A stretch of DNA of 56,780 nt, taken from 2-01-FULL-39-33 sp964361645. GTDB taxonomy: Bacteria > Patescibacteriota > Patescibacteriia > 2-01-FULL-39-33. The translations under genes were made by a program, and so were the position numbers. The notes beneath the pieces were generated by a model. That model was not told the origin of the DNA, did no database searches, and saw nothing but the letters and a program-made list of their open reading frames with translations. Each line of letters opens with the position of its first letter. The first letter of the stretch is position 1. The DNA is taken from assembly GCA_964361645.1 (NCBI GenBank), contig CAYIBK010000005.1:1-56780 (forward strand), read 5' to 3'. Shown here piece after piece: positions 15,100 through 22,965 of the stretch.

Positions 15100-18000
15100 A
15101 AGATTTAGGTAAGTATTATCCCGAAAAAGACAAAGAAAATATTGAATTTTATCCGCCATCTGAACTAACGCCTCGAAAATTGGGTGTAAGATTAGCTGAA
15201 ATAAGAGATAGGGCCTTACTTAGAGAGGCGCAGACAATATTGGGCACATTTGAAGAACGCAGTCAGCGGCTAGATAAAAATAAAATTGAATATTTAATTG
15301 AACTAGTAGATTCCGGAGTGCCGATATTTGCTCAAATTGATTCCTTAGGACTATCCAAAGATGAAATTGCTGATTTATTCAATCGTCGTGCGGCTGAAGA
15401 TAATTTTCCCATTGGGCAGGTGTCTAATTTAGAAGATATGAAAAAGTTTGTAGAATATAGTCGCCGACATATATCAGAACCAGGCCCTGATTTAGAGCAG
15501 GCCTTAGTGCGCTATATTATCAATGATCTTCATCAAGATAATGATTGTGGCTTCGTGGGTAATACTGTTGGTATTTATATGGAAGATTTTTTTGAGATTT
15601 TTAAACCCGATGATCGCCAAAAGATCACTGAGGCTATTATTAAATTTGCTCCTGGTATTTGGCTTAATAATCTAAGTTATACTATCAAACACGAGGTGAT
15701 GTCTCTAGATGAATTAGTGGAAAGAACTGCTACAGAGACCTATAATTTTATTAGTAATTACCACAAGATATTATATCATTTGCATCTTTTAGAACAGGAA
15801 GGTAAGCCTTCAAAAGTATCAATTGAATCGCTCACCGAAAAAGTCAAAGAAGTTTTTATGGCTAATCCTGTTTTATTTTTATCGCCTGGTAATAAAAGCA
15901 TTATTGATAGTCTTTACACCCCAGATGAACAACATCAATTTATTGACGAACAATTAAAAGGTAATATAAATCCAGATTTTTTTGATCTATTATTGGATTC
16001 TCGTTTTAAGGCTGATTATTACGCTATCTGTAAAAAGCTTTTATGGGAAAGTGATTATTTATTCTCAACTGTGGCAATTACTCACCACCAATGGGACAAT
16101 ATAAAAAGCATTACTGGCGGCAAAGATTTGGTTGATTTGGTGTCCAAGCATGTTGAGACCGCTGATTTTTCTCTGATATTTGGTGATTCAGAATTTATTG
16201 CCTATCTAGGATCAAATCCATCTAAAGCCAATGCTTTAGTGGACAGCCTTTTAGCTTTTAGAAATTTTAAGGCTATTGCTCAACTCAACGAAGCTGTCTC
16301 ATTATTTGATAATGAGGAACAGGAATTACAAAATAAATTAAAATTATTACAGAGAAGTAGGTCAAAAGTTAAGGATAGTGCCTTAAGGGTAGAGCAGAAA
16401 AAAGAAATTGCCGATATTCAATCAAAGCTAGGTAAGATAGCTGACAATGACCAGGTTAAAATTAAGCAAAATCTAGTTCCTATACAAGAAAGAACCCTAA
16501 CGATTTTAAATGAAGCTTGTGAACAAAACAGATTTTTGGTTTTTACTGATGATATTTTAGAAACAGCCGGATTAGATGCAGACAAATATATTAAACGGGA
16601 TCTTTTGGGTTATTTGGTAATTGATCCGCAAATTTTATTTATTCGAGATCCAAGGCCAAAGGAAAACAATCCTTCAGAATTTTTAAGAAGATCTACCATG
16701 TTGTGTGAAAACATTTTTGGCACAGATAAACTGAATATCATAATTAATGATAATAAGAGGCTCTTGGCTTTTAGAAAAACTGAATATGGTAAACATATTT
16801 ATAATAAAGAACAAGTACCAACTGAAACAATGGAAGAAATTGAGGCTATGAACCCATTTATAGAAATCCATGAACAGGATAAATTAAGCCAGGATTACTA
16901 TTATACTGTTTTAGATAGAATTAAGGATACTCCCTTTGCCGGATTATACGAAAAACAACTCCATAAAATTGCCACTGAAAAAAATAAAGCTGATGGACTA
17001 AGATTGAATATTAAGTATTTTGAACCAGACATAGCTTTTAAACAAATGGCGGAGAGGATATTTTTACTCAACAGCCATCCTGATGTTGTAGAACATGCTA
17101 ATTGGATTATGGCTTTGCCCGAGGATCAGCAAAGAGAATTGATAAATCTGCTTGAGTTTGCTCTATTAAATAATCTTGGGTTTTTAAGACAGATTTTAAG
17201 CGAGGAGAATTTTGAGGCAGCTAAAAACAATCTGCAAGAAGACATTGAGTCACTCGCTCTAAAGATGTTTAATCTAGAAGAAATAGAAGGTTTGTCATTT
17301 GAAGATTTATCACCTAATACTATTAAAGCTCTATTTATTTATTATCATCAGACTTGCAAAAAAAACAATCGTCGCGATTTGGCTTTTGGTGATTTTATAA
17401 CTCATGTTTTAGATGGCACTTATAAATCTTGGAGACAATGGGGCAGTGATACGGAGCCGGAAGATAAATCTTTATATTTAGATAGGTTAAAAGAGAAAAA
17501 ATTAATTCCCAGAGGTTTGAATATAAAACAGTATCAAGCGTGGATTCAAGAAGAAAAATTAGATTTTGAAGATGTTTTTGATTATCAGACTTCTGATATG
17601 AAATACGGCATTAGAGAAATTATTGGCGCGGCCATTGCCGATGAGCATATCCCCACCGAATCATTGGATACTTCCAATATTGACGATAGATATAATAATT
17701 TGATTGAACCTTTAAGGCTATTATCTGATCGTCAAAGAGAATTGCGTGAATTATCTAAGGCTAGTGGTTTAAACGAAGCTCAAGAAGCGGAATATAAACA
17801 ATTGGCGCAAAGGATTATAGAATATCGCCAAAAATATGGAGAGGAAATTAATGGTATTTCAGCTCTTAAATATTTGGAGCAGTTAAAGAATTTGTCAGCC
17901 CATGATCTAGAGAGCCAAACCATTACCCTTGAAGGCAAAAACAAAATACCACTTAAAAAAGTTTTTAAATTACTAGAAGATACTTTTGGCGATGAATTTC

Positions 18001-18590
18001 CAGATTTTATCTCTGATATTAGTCGCCTTCGCCAGTTGATTACTAATGGATTTGAACAAATTTACGGCGGTCAAAAAATTTCTAGAGAAAAACTTCATTT
18101 GACCGATAAAATAGATTTAGAAACTTATGTATTTATTGGGGAGAAGCCAGTTAACTCCTGCCAAAACTATAATGGCCGATCTGGTTTAAATGCCGGCCTC
18201 TTATCCTATTTAGCTGATCCCAATGTTAAAATTATTCAAATGTATAATGAGAGTGGCACTATTATAGCTCGCAGTATTATTCGTTTACTCGAAGATGATA
18301 ATGGCCAAGCTCAATTGTTTATAGAAAGGGTTTATTCGGCTAGTCCTCATCCCAAAATTAATGAAGCGATTGTTAATTTGGCTAAGTTGAAGGCTGATAG
18401 TCTGGGAGTTGGTTTATATGCCAGTGAAATACGGGCTAGTGGGGAAGTGGAATCAGATAAAGAACTGCTGATGGCGAATTTGCATAATAATGGCAGTCGC
18501 AGTACACATGTTTATACTGATACTGGCGGCGGTAACATGCCCAACGGCCGATTTACTATTAGAAGTGCTAGAAATGTTAATATACATTGA
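15081..18590 (+). CDS. Hypothetical giant protein, C-terminal part
   Basis: About 1170 residues, unrecognised. Mostly acidic helical sequence with a coiled-coil-like stretch (LFDNEEQELQNKLKLLQRS). The last 150 residues look like a separate domain beginning NSCQNYNGRSGLNAGLLSY, then VKIIQMYNESGTIIARSIIR and a GVGLYASE segment. A weak resemblance to unnamed bacterial domains with Cys-x-N and IAR motifs is only an impression. No ATG is available near the 5' end; the TTG at 15180 has no Shine-Dalgarno site and leaves upstream coding-like residues unused. The frame opens after TGA at 15078-15080, so translation probably depends on the upstream frame. Confidence 0.7.
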   Translation, partial: RKKSILKDLGKYYPEKDKENIEFYPPSELTPRKLGVRLAEIRDRALLREAQTILGTFEERSQRLDKNKIEYLIELVDSGVPIFAQIDSLGLSKDEIADLFNRRAAEDNFPIGQVSNLEDMKKFVEYSRRHISEPGPDLEQALVRYIINDLHQDNDCGFVGNTVGIYMEDFFEIFKPDDRQKITEAIIKFAPGIWLNNLSYTIKHEVMSLDELVERTATETYNFISNYHKILYHLHLLEQEGKPSKVSIESLTEKVKEVFMANPVLFLSPGNKSIIDSLYTPDEQHQFIDEQLKGNINPDFFDLLLDSRFKADYYAICKKLLWESDYLFSTVAITHHQWDNIKSITGGKDLVDLVSKHVETADFSLIFGDSEFIAYLGSNPSKANALVDSLLAFRNFKAIAQLNEAVSLFDNEEQELQNKLKLLQRSRSKVKDSALRVEQKKEIADIQSKLGKIADNDQVKIKQNLVPIQERTLTILNEACEQNRFLVFTDDILETAGLDADKYIKRDLLGYLVIDPQILFIRDPRPKENNPSEFLRRSTMLCENIFGTDKLNIIINDNKRLLAFRKTEYGKHIYNKEQVPTETMEEIEAMNPFIEIHEQDKLSQDYYYTVLDRIKDTPFAGLYEKQLHKIATEKNKADGLRLNIKYFEPDIAFKQMAERIFLLNSHPDVVEHANWIMALPEDQQRELINLLEFALLNNLGFLRQILSEENFEAAKNNLQEDIESLALKMFNLEEIEGLSFEDLSPNTIKALFIYYHQTCKKNNRRDLAFGDFITHVLDGTYKSWRQWGSDTEPEDKSLYLDRLKEKKLIPRGLNIKQYQAWIQEEKLDFEDVFDYQTSDMKYGIREIIGAAIADEHIPTESLDTSNIDDRYNNLIEPLRLLSDRQRELRELSKASGLNEAQEAEYKQLAQRIIEYRQKYGEEINGISALKYLEQLKNLSAHDLESQTITLEGKNKIPLKKVFKLLEDTFGDEFPDFISDISRLRQLITNGFEQIYGGQKISREKLHLTDKIDLETYVFIGEKPVNSCQNYNGRSGLNAGLLSYLADPNVKIIQMYNESGTIIARSIIRLLEDDNGQAQLFIERVYSASPHPKINEAIVNLAKLKADSLGVGLYASEIRASGEVESDKELLMANLHNNGSRSTHVYTDTGGGNMPNGRFTIRSARNVNIH

Positions 18591-18607
18591 GCTTTGTAAA
18601 AATGAAT

Positions 18608-18648
18608 AAAAACAAAAGACCCAGAATAAATCCGGGTCTTTTGTTTTT
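18608..18648. terminator. Bidirectional terminator
   Basis: Perfect 15-bp arms AAAAACAAAAGACCC (18608-18622) and GGGTCTTTTGTTTTT (18634-18648) between convergent genes. Confidence 0.92.
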
Positions 18649-18655
18649 AGAATAT

Positions 18656-19489
18656 TTAATAAAGTATTAAGGCGCCATTTCTATCACCAGTAGTTAAGGT
18701 ATTTTTCTTAGTTTCGCCCTTTGAACCGTAGCCATACATAGTATTGTTTATATAGCTAGCATCGTATTCGTCATCAAGTCCGACAGTGTGTCCCAGCTCA
18801 TGGGTCAAAATATTTTGAGCGTCATAAACTCCGCTATAGGCGCAAGTTTGATCAGTGGGCCAGTTATTGGGGTTGGACCAATACCAGGTGAATTTACTGT
18901 TCATAATCGTATCCACCTCCACTAATTCTCCAGTGGTTTGATTGTACCAAACATAAGAGACAGCTAAGGCTGTGCCTGATGTCCTGCCCCAAGCGATAAT
19001 ATTTTGGCCGTCTAATTGAGCTTTGTTTAAAGTAGTATCTGATCCTCGTTCAATAGTTACCAAATTATTAATGGCGCCAGCCCATTGGCTAAAGGAGCTA
19101 CTGGCAATAGTTGGCAGATTAGCAGAGCCCACTGTGGCTGGGATATTATTTAAGTTCAATCTATAAACCCAGGTTGTTGGCATTTTCCAGCCGGCGCCAG
19201 CAACTACTGATGTTGAATTGGGATCAGCCACTAAAGTGGAAGTGCAAATTTCTTGGGGAACTTGAGGGGTTGGTTTGCCGGCATTATTTCTAACTGGCTG
19301 ATCAGTTTTTGGCTCGTGGATAAAAACTTTTAGTTTTAATTCCGGACGGCCCAAAACATCATAAACTCCAGCTTGCTCGGGGATTACTTGCGTGGCTTGT
19401 TCTGGTAGATTGATGGCCAAAACCGCACTGATACCGGCAAAAAAACTGATGGCTAAAGAAAAGATTAATATTTTTCTAAATAAAGTCAT
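18656..19489 (-). CDS. Secreted matrixin-like zinc metalloprotease
   Basis: 277 residues. N-terminal signal peptide (ILIFSLAISFFAGISAVLA) with an A-x-A-like cleavage site. The zinc site is THELGHTVGLDDEYD (HExxHxxGLxD), followed by a Met-turn (NTMYGYG), both diagnostic of metzincins close to matrixins (M10). The middle region is Trp-, Asn- and Thr-rich (WYNQTTGELVEVDT), as in bacterial matrixin-like enzymes. Likely an exported protease acting on the envelope or on neighbouring cells; substrate unknown. Confidence 0.88.
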   Translation of the reverse strand: MTLFRKILIFSLAISFFAGISAVLAINLPEQATQVIPEQAGVYDVLGRPELKLKVFIHEPKTDQPVRNNAGKPTPQVPQEICTSTLVADPNSTSVVAGAGWKMPTTWVYRLNLNNIPATVGSANLPTIASSSFSQWAGAINNLVTIERGSDTTLNKAQLDGQNIIAWGRTSGTALAVSYVWYNQTTGELVEVDTIMNSKFTWYWSNPNNWPTDQTCAYSGVYDAQNILTHELGHTVGLDDEYDASYINNTMYGYGSKGETKKNTLTTGDRNGALILY

Positions 19490-19717
19490 ACTTTTTGTTA
19501 TTTATTAGATAAGATCATTTTACCATAAAAATAATTATTTGGCTATTCTACTTGTTTAATTACCCATGTAAACAATTACTAATTAAAAAACACTTCTTTC
19601 AGATTAATAATTCTAACAGCTATAATTTTAAATCTTTCATTGGAAAGAATTAGAGAGTGGTTTATGATTAAATATTAATATATAAATAGCTTAATTTAGC
19701 TATTTTTTAACTTACTG
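19490..19717. other. Gene-free spacer
   Basis: AT-rich DNA between the matrixin start and the SemiSWEET promoter. I see no gene, tRNA or strong hairpin in it. Confidence 0.6.
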
Positions 19718-19746
19718 TTGACAAATTAAATAATGTATGATATAAT
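19718..19746 (+). promoter_or_regulatory. Consensus promoter of the SemiSWEET gene
   Basis: TTGACA (19718-19723), 17-base spacer, TATAAT (19741-19746), with an extended -10 TG (19738-19739). The best sigma-70-type promoter in the window. The leader is about 50 bases with AAGGAG before the ATG. Confidence 0.88.
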
Positions 19747-19804
19747 ACGACAGTTGTGATGGATCAACTAAAAAACAATTTGCACTTTAGATAAGGAGAA
19801 TTCA

Positions 19805-20095
19805 ATGACGCGAGAAGAGATCGCGAGGAAGATCCATTGGCCGTTTATTGTTTGGACTTTTGGAATATTGAATGTAATAGCAATGTTACCCCAAGTATTT
19901 CAGATCATCCATACTCGAAATGTCGAAGGATTATCTCTGGAAACGTTTAGTATCTACCTTGTGCTCCAAGTCGCCTTCTCTCTTGAAGGTTACTTCACAA
20001 GGAACAAGATGTTTATGATTTGCATGGGACTAAGCGCGATGGTTAGTGTGGCGATTATCATACTGATTGTTTATCTCAGGTATTTTGTTGTTTGA
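19805..20095 (+). CDS. SemiSWEET/PQ-loop family transporter
   Basis: 96 residues with three transmembrane helices: a first helix from WPFIVWTFGILNVIAMLP, the PQ-loop motif PQVFQIIHTRNVEGLS, then IYLVLQVAFSLEGYF and a third helix MVSVAIIILIVYLRYF. The single triple-helix bundle is the bacterial SemiSWEET size, which works as a dimer in sugar transport. Strong Shine-Dalgarno (AAGGAG) and promoter. GC content is visibly higher than in the neighbouring genes (for example ATCGCGAGGAAGATCC), consistent with recent acquisition. Confidence 0.85.
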   Translation: MTREEIARKIHWPFIVWTFGILNVIAMLPQVFQIIHTRNVEGLSLETFSIYLVLQVAFSLEGYFTRNKMFMICMGLSAMVSVAIIILIVYLRYFVV

Positions 20096-20139
20096 CATTC
20101 GAGAACTGTACTTTCAACTCTCTGTGAAAGGAGAAAACG

Positions 20140-20376
20140 ATGATCAGGATTCAGGTAATAATTAAAGTGATGGATTCTCACCAGAGTTTTAGAAAGGTAG
20201 TAGAACTGCCAGTTTTAATCCTTGGAATGCAATTGAATATCAGTGTTGGTGGAAAAATTTACCACGCCTCAATACCAAGTGGAACTTCCTGGGATCCATT
20301 TTCTTGCATCTGGCAGGAGGGGTATGATTACTTAATGATTGGTGATTCTTTTTCTGCTTTATATGTAAATGATAGT
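20140..20376 (+). CDS. Hypothetical protein, 3' end lost in an assembly gap
   Basis: At least 79 residues, beginning MIRIQVIIKVMDSH after a strong GAAAGGAG site. Beta-rich sequence (VELPVLILGMQLNISVGGK, SIPSGTSWDPFSCIWQEGY) with no recognised family. It follows the SemiSWEET gene by 44 bases and is probably co-transcribed. The sequence runs into N at 20377. After the gap an open frame at 20478-20564 could be its end or the end of another gene. Confidence 0.6.
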
Positions 20377-20476
20377 NNNNNNNNNNNNNNNNNNNNNNNN
20401 NNNNNNNNNNNNNNNNNNNNNNNNNNNNNNNNNNNNNNNNNNNNNNNNNNNNNNNNNNNNNNNNNNNNNNNNNNNN
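20377..20476. other. Assembly gap (100 N)
   Basis: Exactly 100 N, so the true length is unknown. Reading frames across it are not real. Confidence 0.99.
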
Positions 20477-20477
20477 G

Positions 20478-20564
20478 GCGGTAAGGGCTTTCCGAGAGCT
20501 CATACCCAGCAATACCACATTTATAATACGTGAGACATCCGGCACATGTCTTCATGTGAGGTAA
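20478..20564 (+). CDS. C-terminal fragment after the gap
   Basis: 28 codons from the gap edge (AVRAFRELIPSNTTFIIRET) to TAA at 20562-20564, followed by a terminator. It may be the end of the gene begun at 20140. The alternative frame (GKGFPRAHTQQYHIYNT, stop TGA near 20531) is also possible, so identity and even frame are uncertain. Confidence 0.35.
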   Translation, partial: AVRAFRELIPSNTTFIIRETSGTCLHVR

Positions 20565-20574
20565 GAAGTCAATT

Positions 20575-20620
20575 CCGCTAAATCGATGTAGCAATACAAC
20601 GGTTTAGCGGTTTTCTTTTT
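20575..20620 (+). terminator. Terminator after the gap-spanning gene
   Basis: CCGCTAAA (20575-20582) pairs with TTTAGCGG (20603-20610), followed by TTTTCTTTTT. Confidence 0.8.
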
Positions 20621-20666
20621 GTTTAAAATTTTCAGCGCAGAATATTAAAGAATAGTTATTATCGGA

Positions 20667-20695
20667 TTGACAAAAAAGCGCTAATTTGCTAGGCT
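20667..20695 (+). promoter_or_regulatory. Promoter of the methyltransferase-like gene
   Basis: TTGACA (20667-20672), 17-base spacer, TAGGCT (20690-20695) with an extended -10 TG. Leader about 45 bases, AGGGAG before the ATG. Confidence 0.65.
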
Positions 20696-20743
20696 GATAA
20701 GTTGGATAAATAGAACCTTAACAAAGATATAGGGAGAATAATA

Positions 20744-21811
20744 ATGAATCAAGTATTGACAGCGGGTATTATACCCAGTCAGGAATACGCTCTTGATAAC
20801 AATAACCCAATAAAAATTATGGCTCAAGCAGTATTAGCTGGAAGAACCGAGCCATTTTCTAAAGAAGAAGTAGCTACTATTGTAGATTGGCGACATTTTT
20901 CTTTTGAACCATTGGTTCCCATAACCACTGGCGAGGAAGAAATTTTAAAAGCAGATATAGTAGAAGACACGATGTGTCGTTTGAATGAAGGTGCGAGTCG
21001 AGAGTTTTTTCAATTAGAATGCTACTTAATACCAGATATTAATGAACCCCAGGGTGCGCATCTCTACTCGGCTAGTGCAATTAAAAACAAACACTGGCTT
21101 AGGCAGCACTCTAAAAATACTTCCAGACCAATGACTACTGAAGAAAAGATTATTTTTCTTAGCAATCCTCAAAATCTGCGAGTCAAGTGGACGCACGGTA
21201 ATACCACACAGCCTCTTGCCAGCATGGGATATCGTTCTATTAGCGAATATGGCATGTTTGGTTCCAATGAAGAATTTACCAAAATTATCAGCAGAATTCA
21301 AAAAGACATCGGCAGAAATCAGTTGCATGTTTTAGATCTGGGAGGAGGAATAGCTACGGCACTTCATGAGGCAAAAAGCCTTCATCCAGAATTAATTACC
21401 TATAATGTCACCAGAGATGAAGAGTACAGCTGTTATGATGTGGATTTTCAGATAATATGTTTCCTAGAAAGAATGCCTCTTGGGCTCCAAGGAAAAATTG
21501 ATTTTATCTTTTCCAATATGGCTACCAGATACATCGTTTTTTGCGATTTAGTAGTTTACGGTTGTGTCGAGGTTCTGGCTACAGGGGGAGAGATGGATGT
21601 TTTCTTTGCCTCGGAGAGTTCGCACAATCCTGATTTGGAAGATGTTAAGAGAAGGATGAAGAGAGCTTATGAATATCTTAAAGATTTAGAATCATCCAAA
21701 TTGATTCAACTTTCTATAGATAGTAATTTTACTAGCAATATTGGTGGATCTTTTGAAGCAGAAAAAAGCAGTCTTTATCCAGCTTCTAGAGTTAGAGTGG
21801 TCAAGCTCTAA
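20744..21811 (+). CDS. Putative SAM-dependent methyltransferase-like protein
   Basis: 355 residues. The C-terminal half has a class I methyltransferase-like motif I (LHVLDLGGGIATALHEA), a motif-IV-like FIFSNMATRYI and a later beta-hairpin region (EVLATGGEMDVFFA). The N-terminal 190 residues (VDWRHFSFEPLVP, LRVKWTHGNTTQPLASMGY) are not recognised. Substrate unknown. It sits alone between its own promoter and terminator, in the strong Shine-Dalgarno class of genes. A Rossmann-fold protein without methyl transfer is a possible alternative. Confidence 0.55.
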   Translation: MNQVLTAGIIPSQEYALDNNNPIKIMAQAVLAGRTEPFSKEEVATIVDWRHFSFEPLVPITTGEEEILKADIVEDTMCRLNEGASREFFQLECYLIPDINEPQGAHLYSASAIKNKHWLRQHSKNTSRPMTTEEKIIFLSNPQNLRVKWTHGNTTQPLASMGYRSISEYGMFGSNEEFTKIISRIQKDIGRNQLHVLDLGGGIATALHEAKSLHPELITYNVTRDEEYSCYDVDFQIICFLERMPLGLQGKIDFIFSNMATRYIVFCDLVVYGCVEVLATGGEMDVFFASESSHNPDLEDVKRRMKRAYEYLKDLESSKLIQLSIDSNFTSNIGGSFEAEKSSLYPASRVRVVKL

Positions 21812-21829
21812 TAACAAAATAAACACAAG

Positions 21830-21862
21830 AGTGGATATAATATCATATCCACTTTATTTTTT
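21830..21862 (+). terminator. Terminator of the methyltransferase-like gene
   Basis: AGTGGATAT (21830-21838), loop AATATC, ATATCCACT (21845-21853), then TTATTTTTTT. Confidence 0.85.
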
Positions 21863-21921
21863 TAAATATTAAAAATTATCTAAGTGGATGCTGTTGGCTT
21901 TTACAAGGAAATTTATATATA

Positions 21922-21955
21922 AAATAAAACCACCGCGCAAGCGGTAGTTTTATTT
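21922..21955 (-). terminator. Terminator downstream of tRNA-Glu
   Basis: AAAACCACCGC and GCGGTAGTTTT around a GCAA loop (21926-21951), with T residues on the minus strand just past the tRNA 3' end. Confidence 0.8.
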
Positions 21956-21962
21956 TTACTAG

Positions 21963-22034
21963 TAGGGCCACGGGGAATTGAACCCCGGTTACCAGGATGA
22001 AAACCTGGTGTCCTAACCACTAGACGATAGCCCC
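21963..22034 (-). tRNA. tRNA-Glu (anticodon UUC)
   Basis: Minus-strand cloverleaf beginning GGGGCTATCGTCTAGTGGTT. The anticodon arm is CCAGG-TTTTCAT-CCTGG, giving anticodon TTC. The T arm is CCGGGG-TTCAATT-CCCCG. The acceptor closes as GGGGCTA with TGGCCCT, so pair 1-72 is G-U. Discriminator A; CCA is not encoded, so a CCA-adding enzyme is needed (a gene for one is at 55657). Confidence 0.96.
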
Positions 22035-22159
22035 AAAATTAATTTTTAATTTATTAAAATATAATTAAATCCATTAACTATGGAAAGTATTATATACTAT
22101 TTATCTTAAAAAGTCAAGATTAGTCGCCAATAATAATATTTTTTGGTAATATAAAATCT

Positions 22160-22864
22160 ATGATAAATACTGCTCAACAAGTTAAGAAGGAGTTAAAAGC
22201 CCTAGGTAGTCCTCAAAAAGCCAAAGATTCTTCTTGGTTTTTTAAAACTGGACCTGGTCAATACGGTGCAGGCGATATTTTTTTTGGCAATACTGTCCCC
22301 GAACAAAGAAAAATATCTAAAGAGTATCAAGATTTAAGCTCATCGCAAATACAAATATTATTAAATGATCCATATCATGAATGTCGTTTGACGGCTTTAT
22401 TGATTTTAGTTTTACAGTTTAAAAGGGGCAATAATGAAGTTCAGAAAAAAATATTTAATTTTTACTTAAAAAATTATAAATATATTAACAATTGGGATTT
22501 AGTTGATACTTCGGCTTCACACATTGTCGGTGGTTATTTACTAAATAAGCCCAGATCGATTCTATATCAAATGGTTAAATCTGATAATTTATGGAAAAAG
22601 CGCATCGCTATAGTTTCTACTTTAGCTTTTATTCAAAACAATGAATTTACCGATACCCTCAAAATGGCCAAGATATTATTAAATGATCAACACGATCTAA
22701 TTCATAAATCAGTCGGTTGGATGTTACGCGAAGTGGGCAAAAGAGATCAAAAAATATTAGAATTTTTTTTAAATCAGCATAGTGGACAAATGCCTCGAAC
22801 TATGTTAAGATATGCCATTGAAAGATTTAATGAAAAGAAAAGAAAATTTTATTTAAATAAATGA
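22160..22864 (+). CDS. DNA alkylation repair protein (AlkD-like HEAT-repeat glycosylase)
   Basis: 234 residues of all-helical ALK/HEAT repeats. Typical blocks: FFKTGPGQYGAGDIFFGNTVPEQRKI, ECRLTALLILVLQF, NWDLVDTSASHIVG, RIAIVSTLAFI, DLIHKSVGWMLREVGKRD and PRTMLRYAIERF. The Trp-Asp of NWDLVD and the Arg of the MLREVGKRD block match the DNA-binding and catalytic surface of AlkD. It likely removes N3- or N7-alkyl purines. Its TGA stop overlaps the vestigial tsaD start by four bases (ATGA). Confidence 0.92.
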   Translation: MINTAQQVKKELKALGSPQKAKDSSWFFKTGPGQYGAGDIFFGNTVPEQRKISKEYQDLSSSQIQILLNDPYHECRLTALLILVLQFKRGNNEVQKKIFNFYLKNYKYINNWDLVDTSASHIVGGYLLNKPRSILYQMVKSDNLWKKRIAIVSTLAFIQNNEFTDTLKMAKILLNDQHDLIHKSVGWMLREVGKRDQKILEFFLNQHSGQMPRTMLRYAIERFNEKKRKFYLNK

Positions 22865-22965
22865 ATATCTTGGCCATTGAGACATCTTGCGACCCCAGTT
22901 GTAGAAGCTTTGCTTCACAACGGGGCGAGATGATGAATTTAAATACCAATGAAAAAACAAAATAA
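22861..22965 (+). pseudogene. Vestigial duplicated 5' end of tsaD
   Basis: ATG overlaps the AlkD stop and encodes MNILAIETSCD, exactly how TsaD proteins normally start. It then runs into a 33-bp REP-like palindrome (22893-22925) and stops at 22963-22965. The same ILAIETSCD is encoded again from about 22979 in the functional tsaD. This looks like a partial duplication with a repeat insertion that displaced the original start. Confidence 0.75.
22893..22925. repeat. REP-like palindrome in the vestigial tsaD start
   Basis: CCCCAGTTGTAGAAGC faces GCTTCACAACGGGG around TTT, with a few mismatches. Confidence 0.75.

Noticed and set aside
20240..20594. Minus-strand frames spanning the N gap
   Set aside because: They are produced by reading through 100 N and have no similarity or signals.
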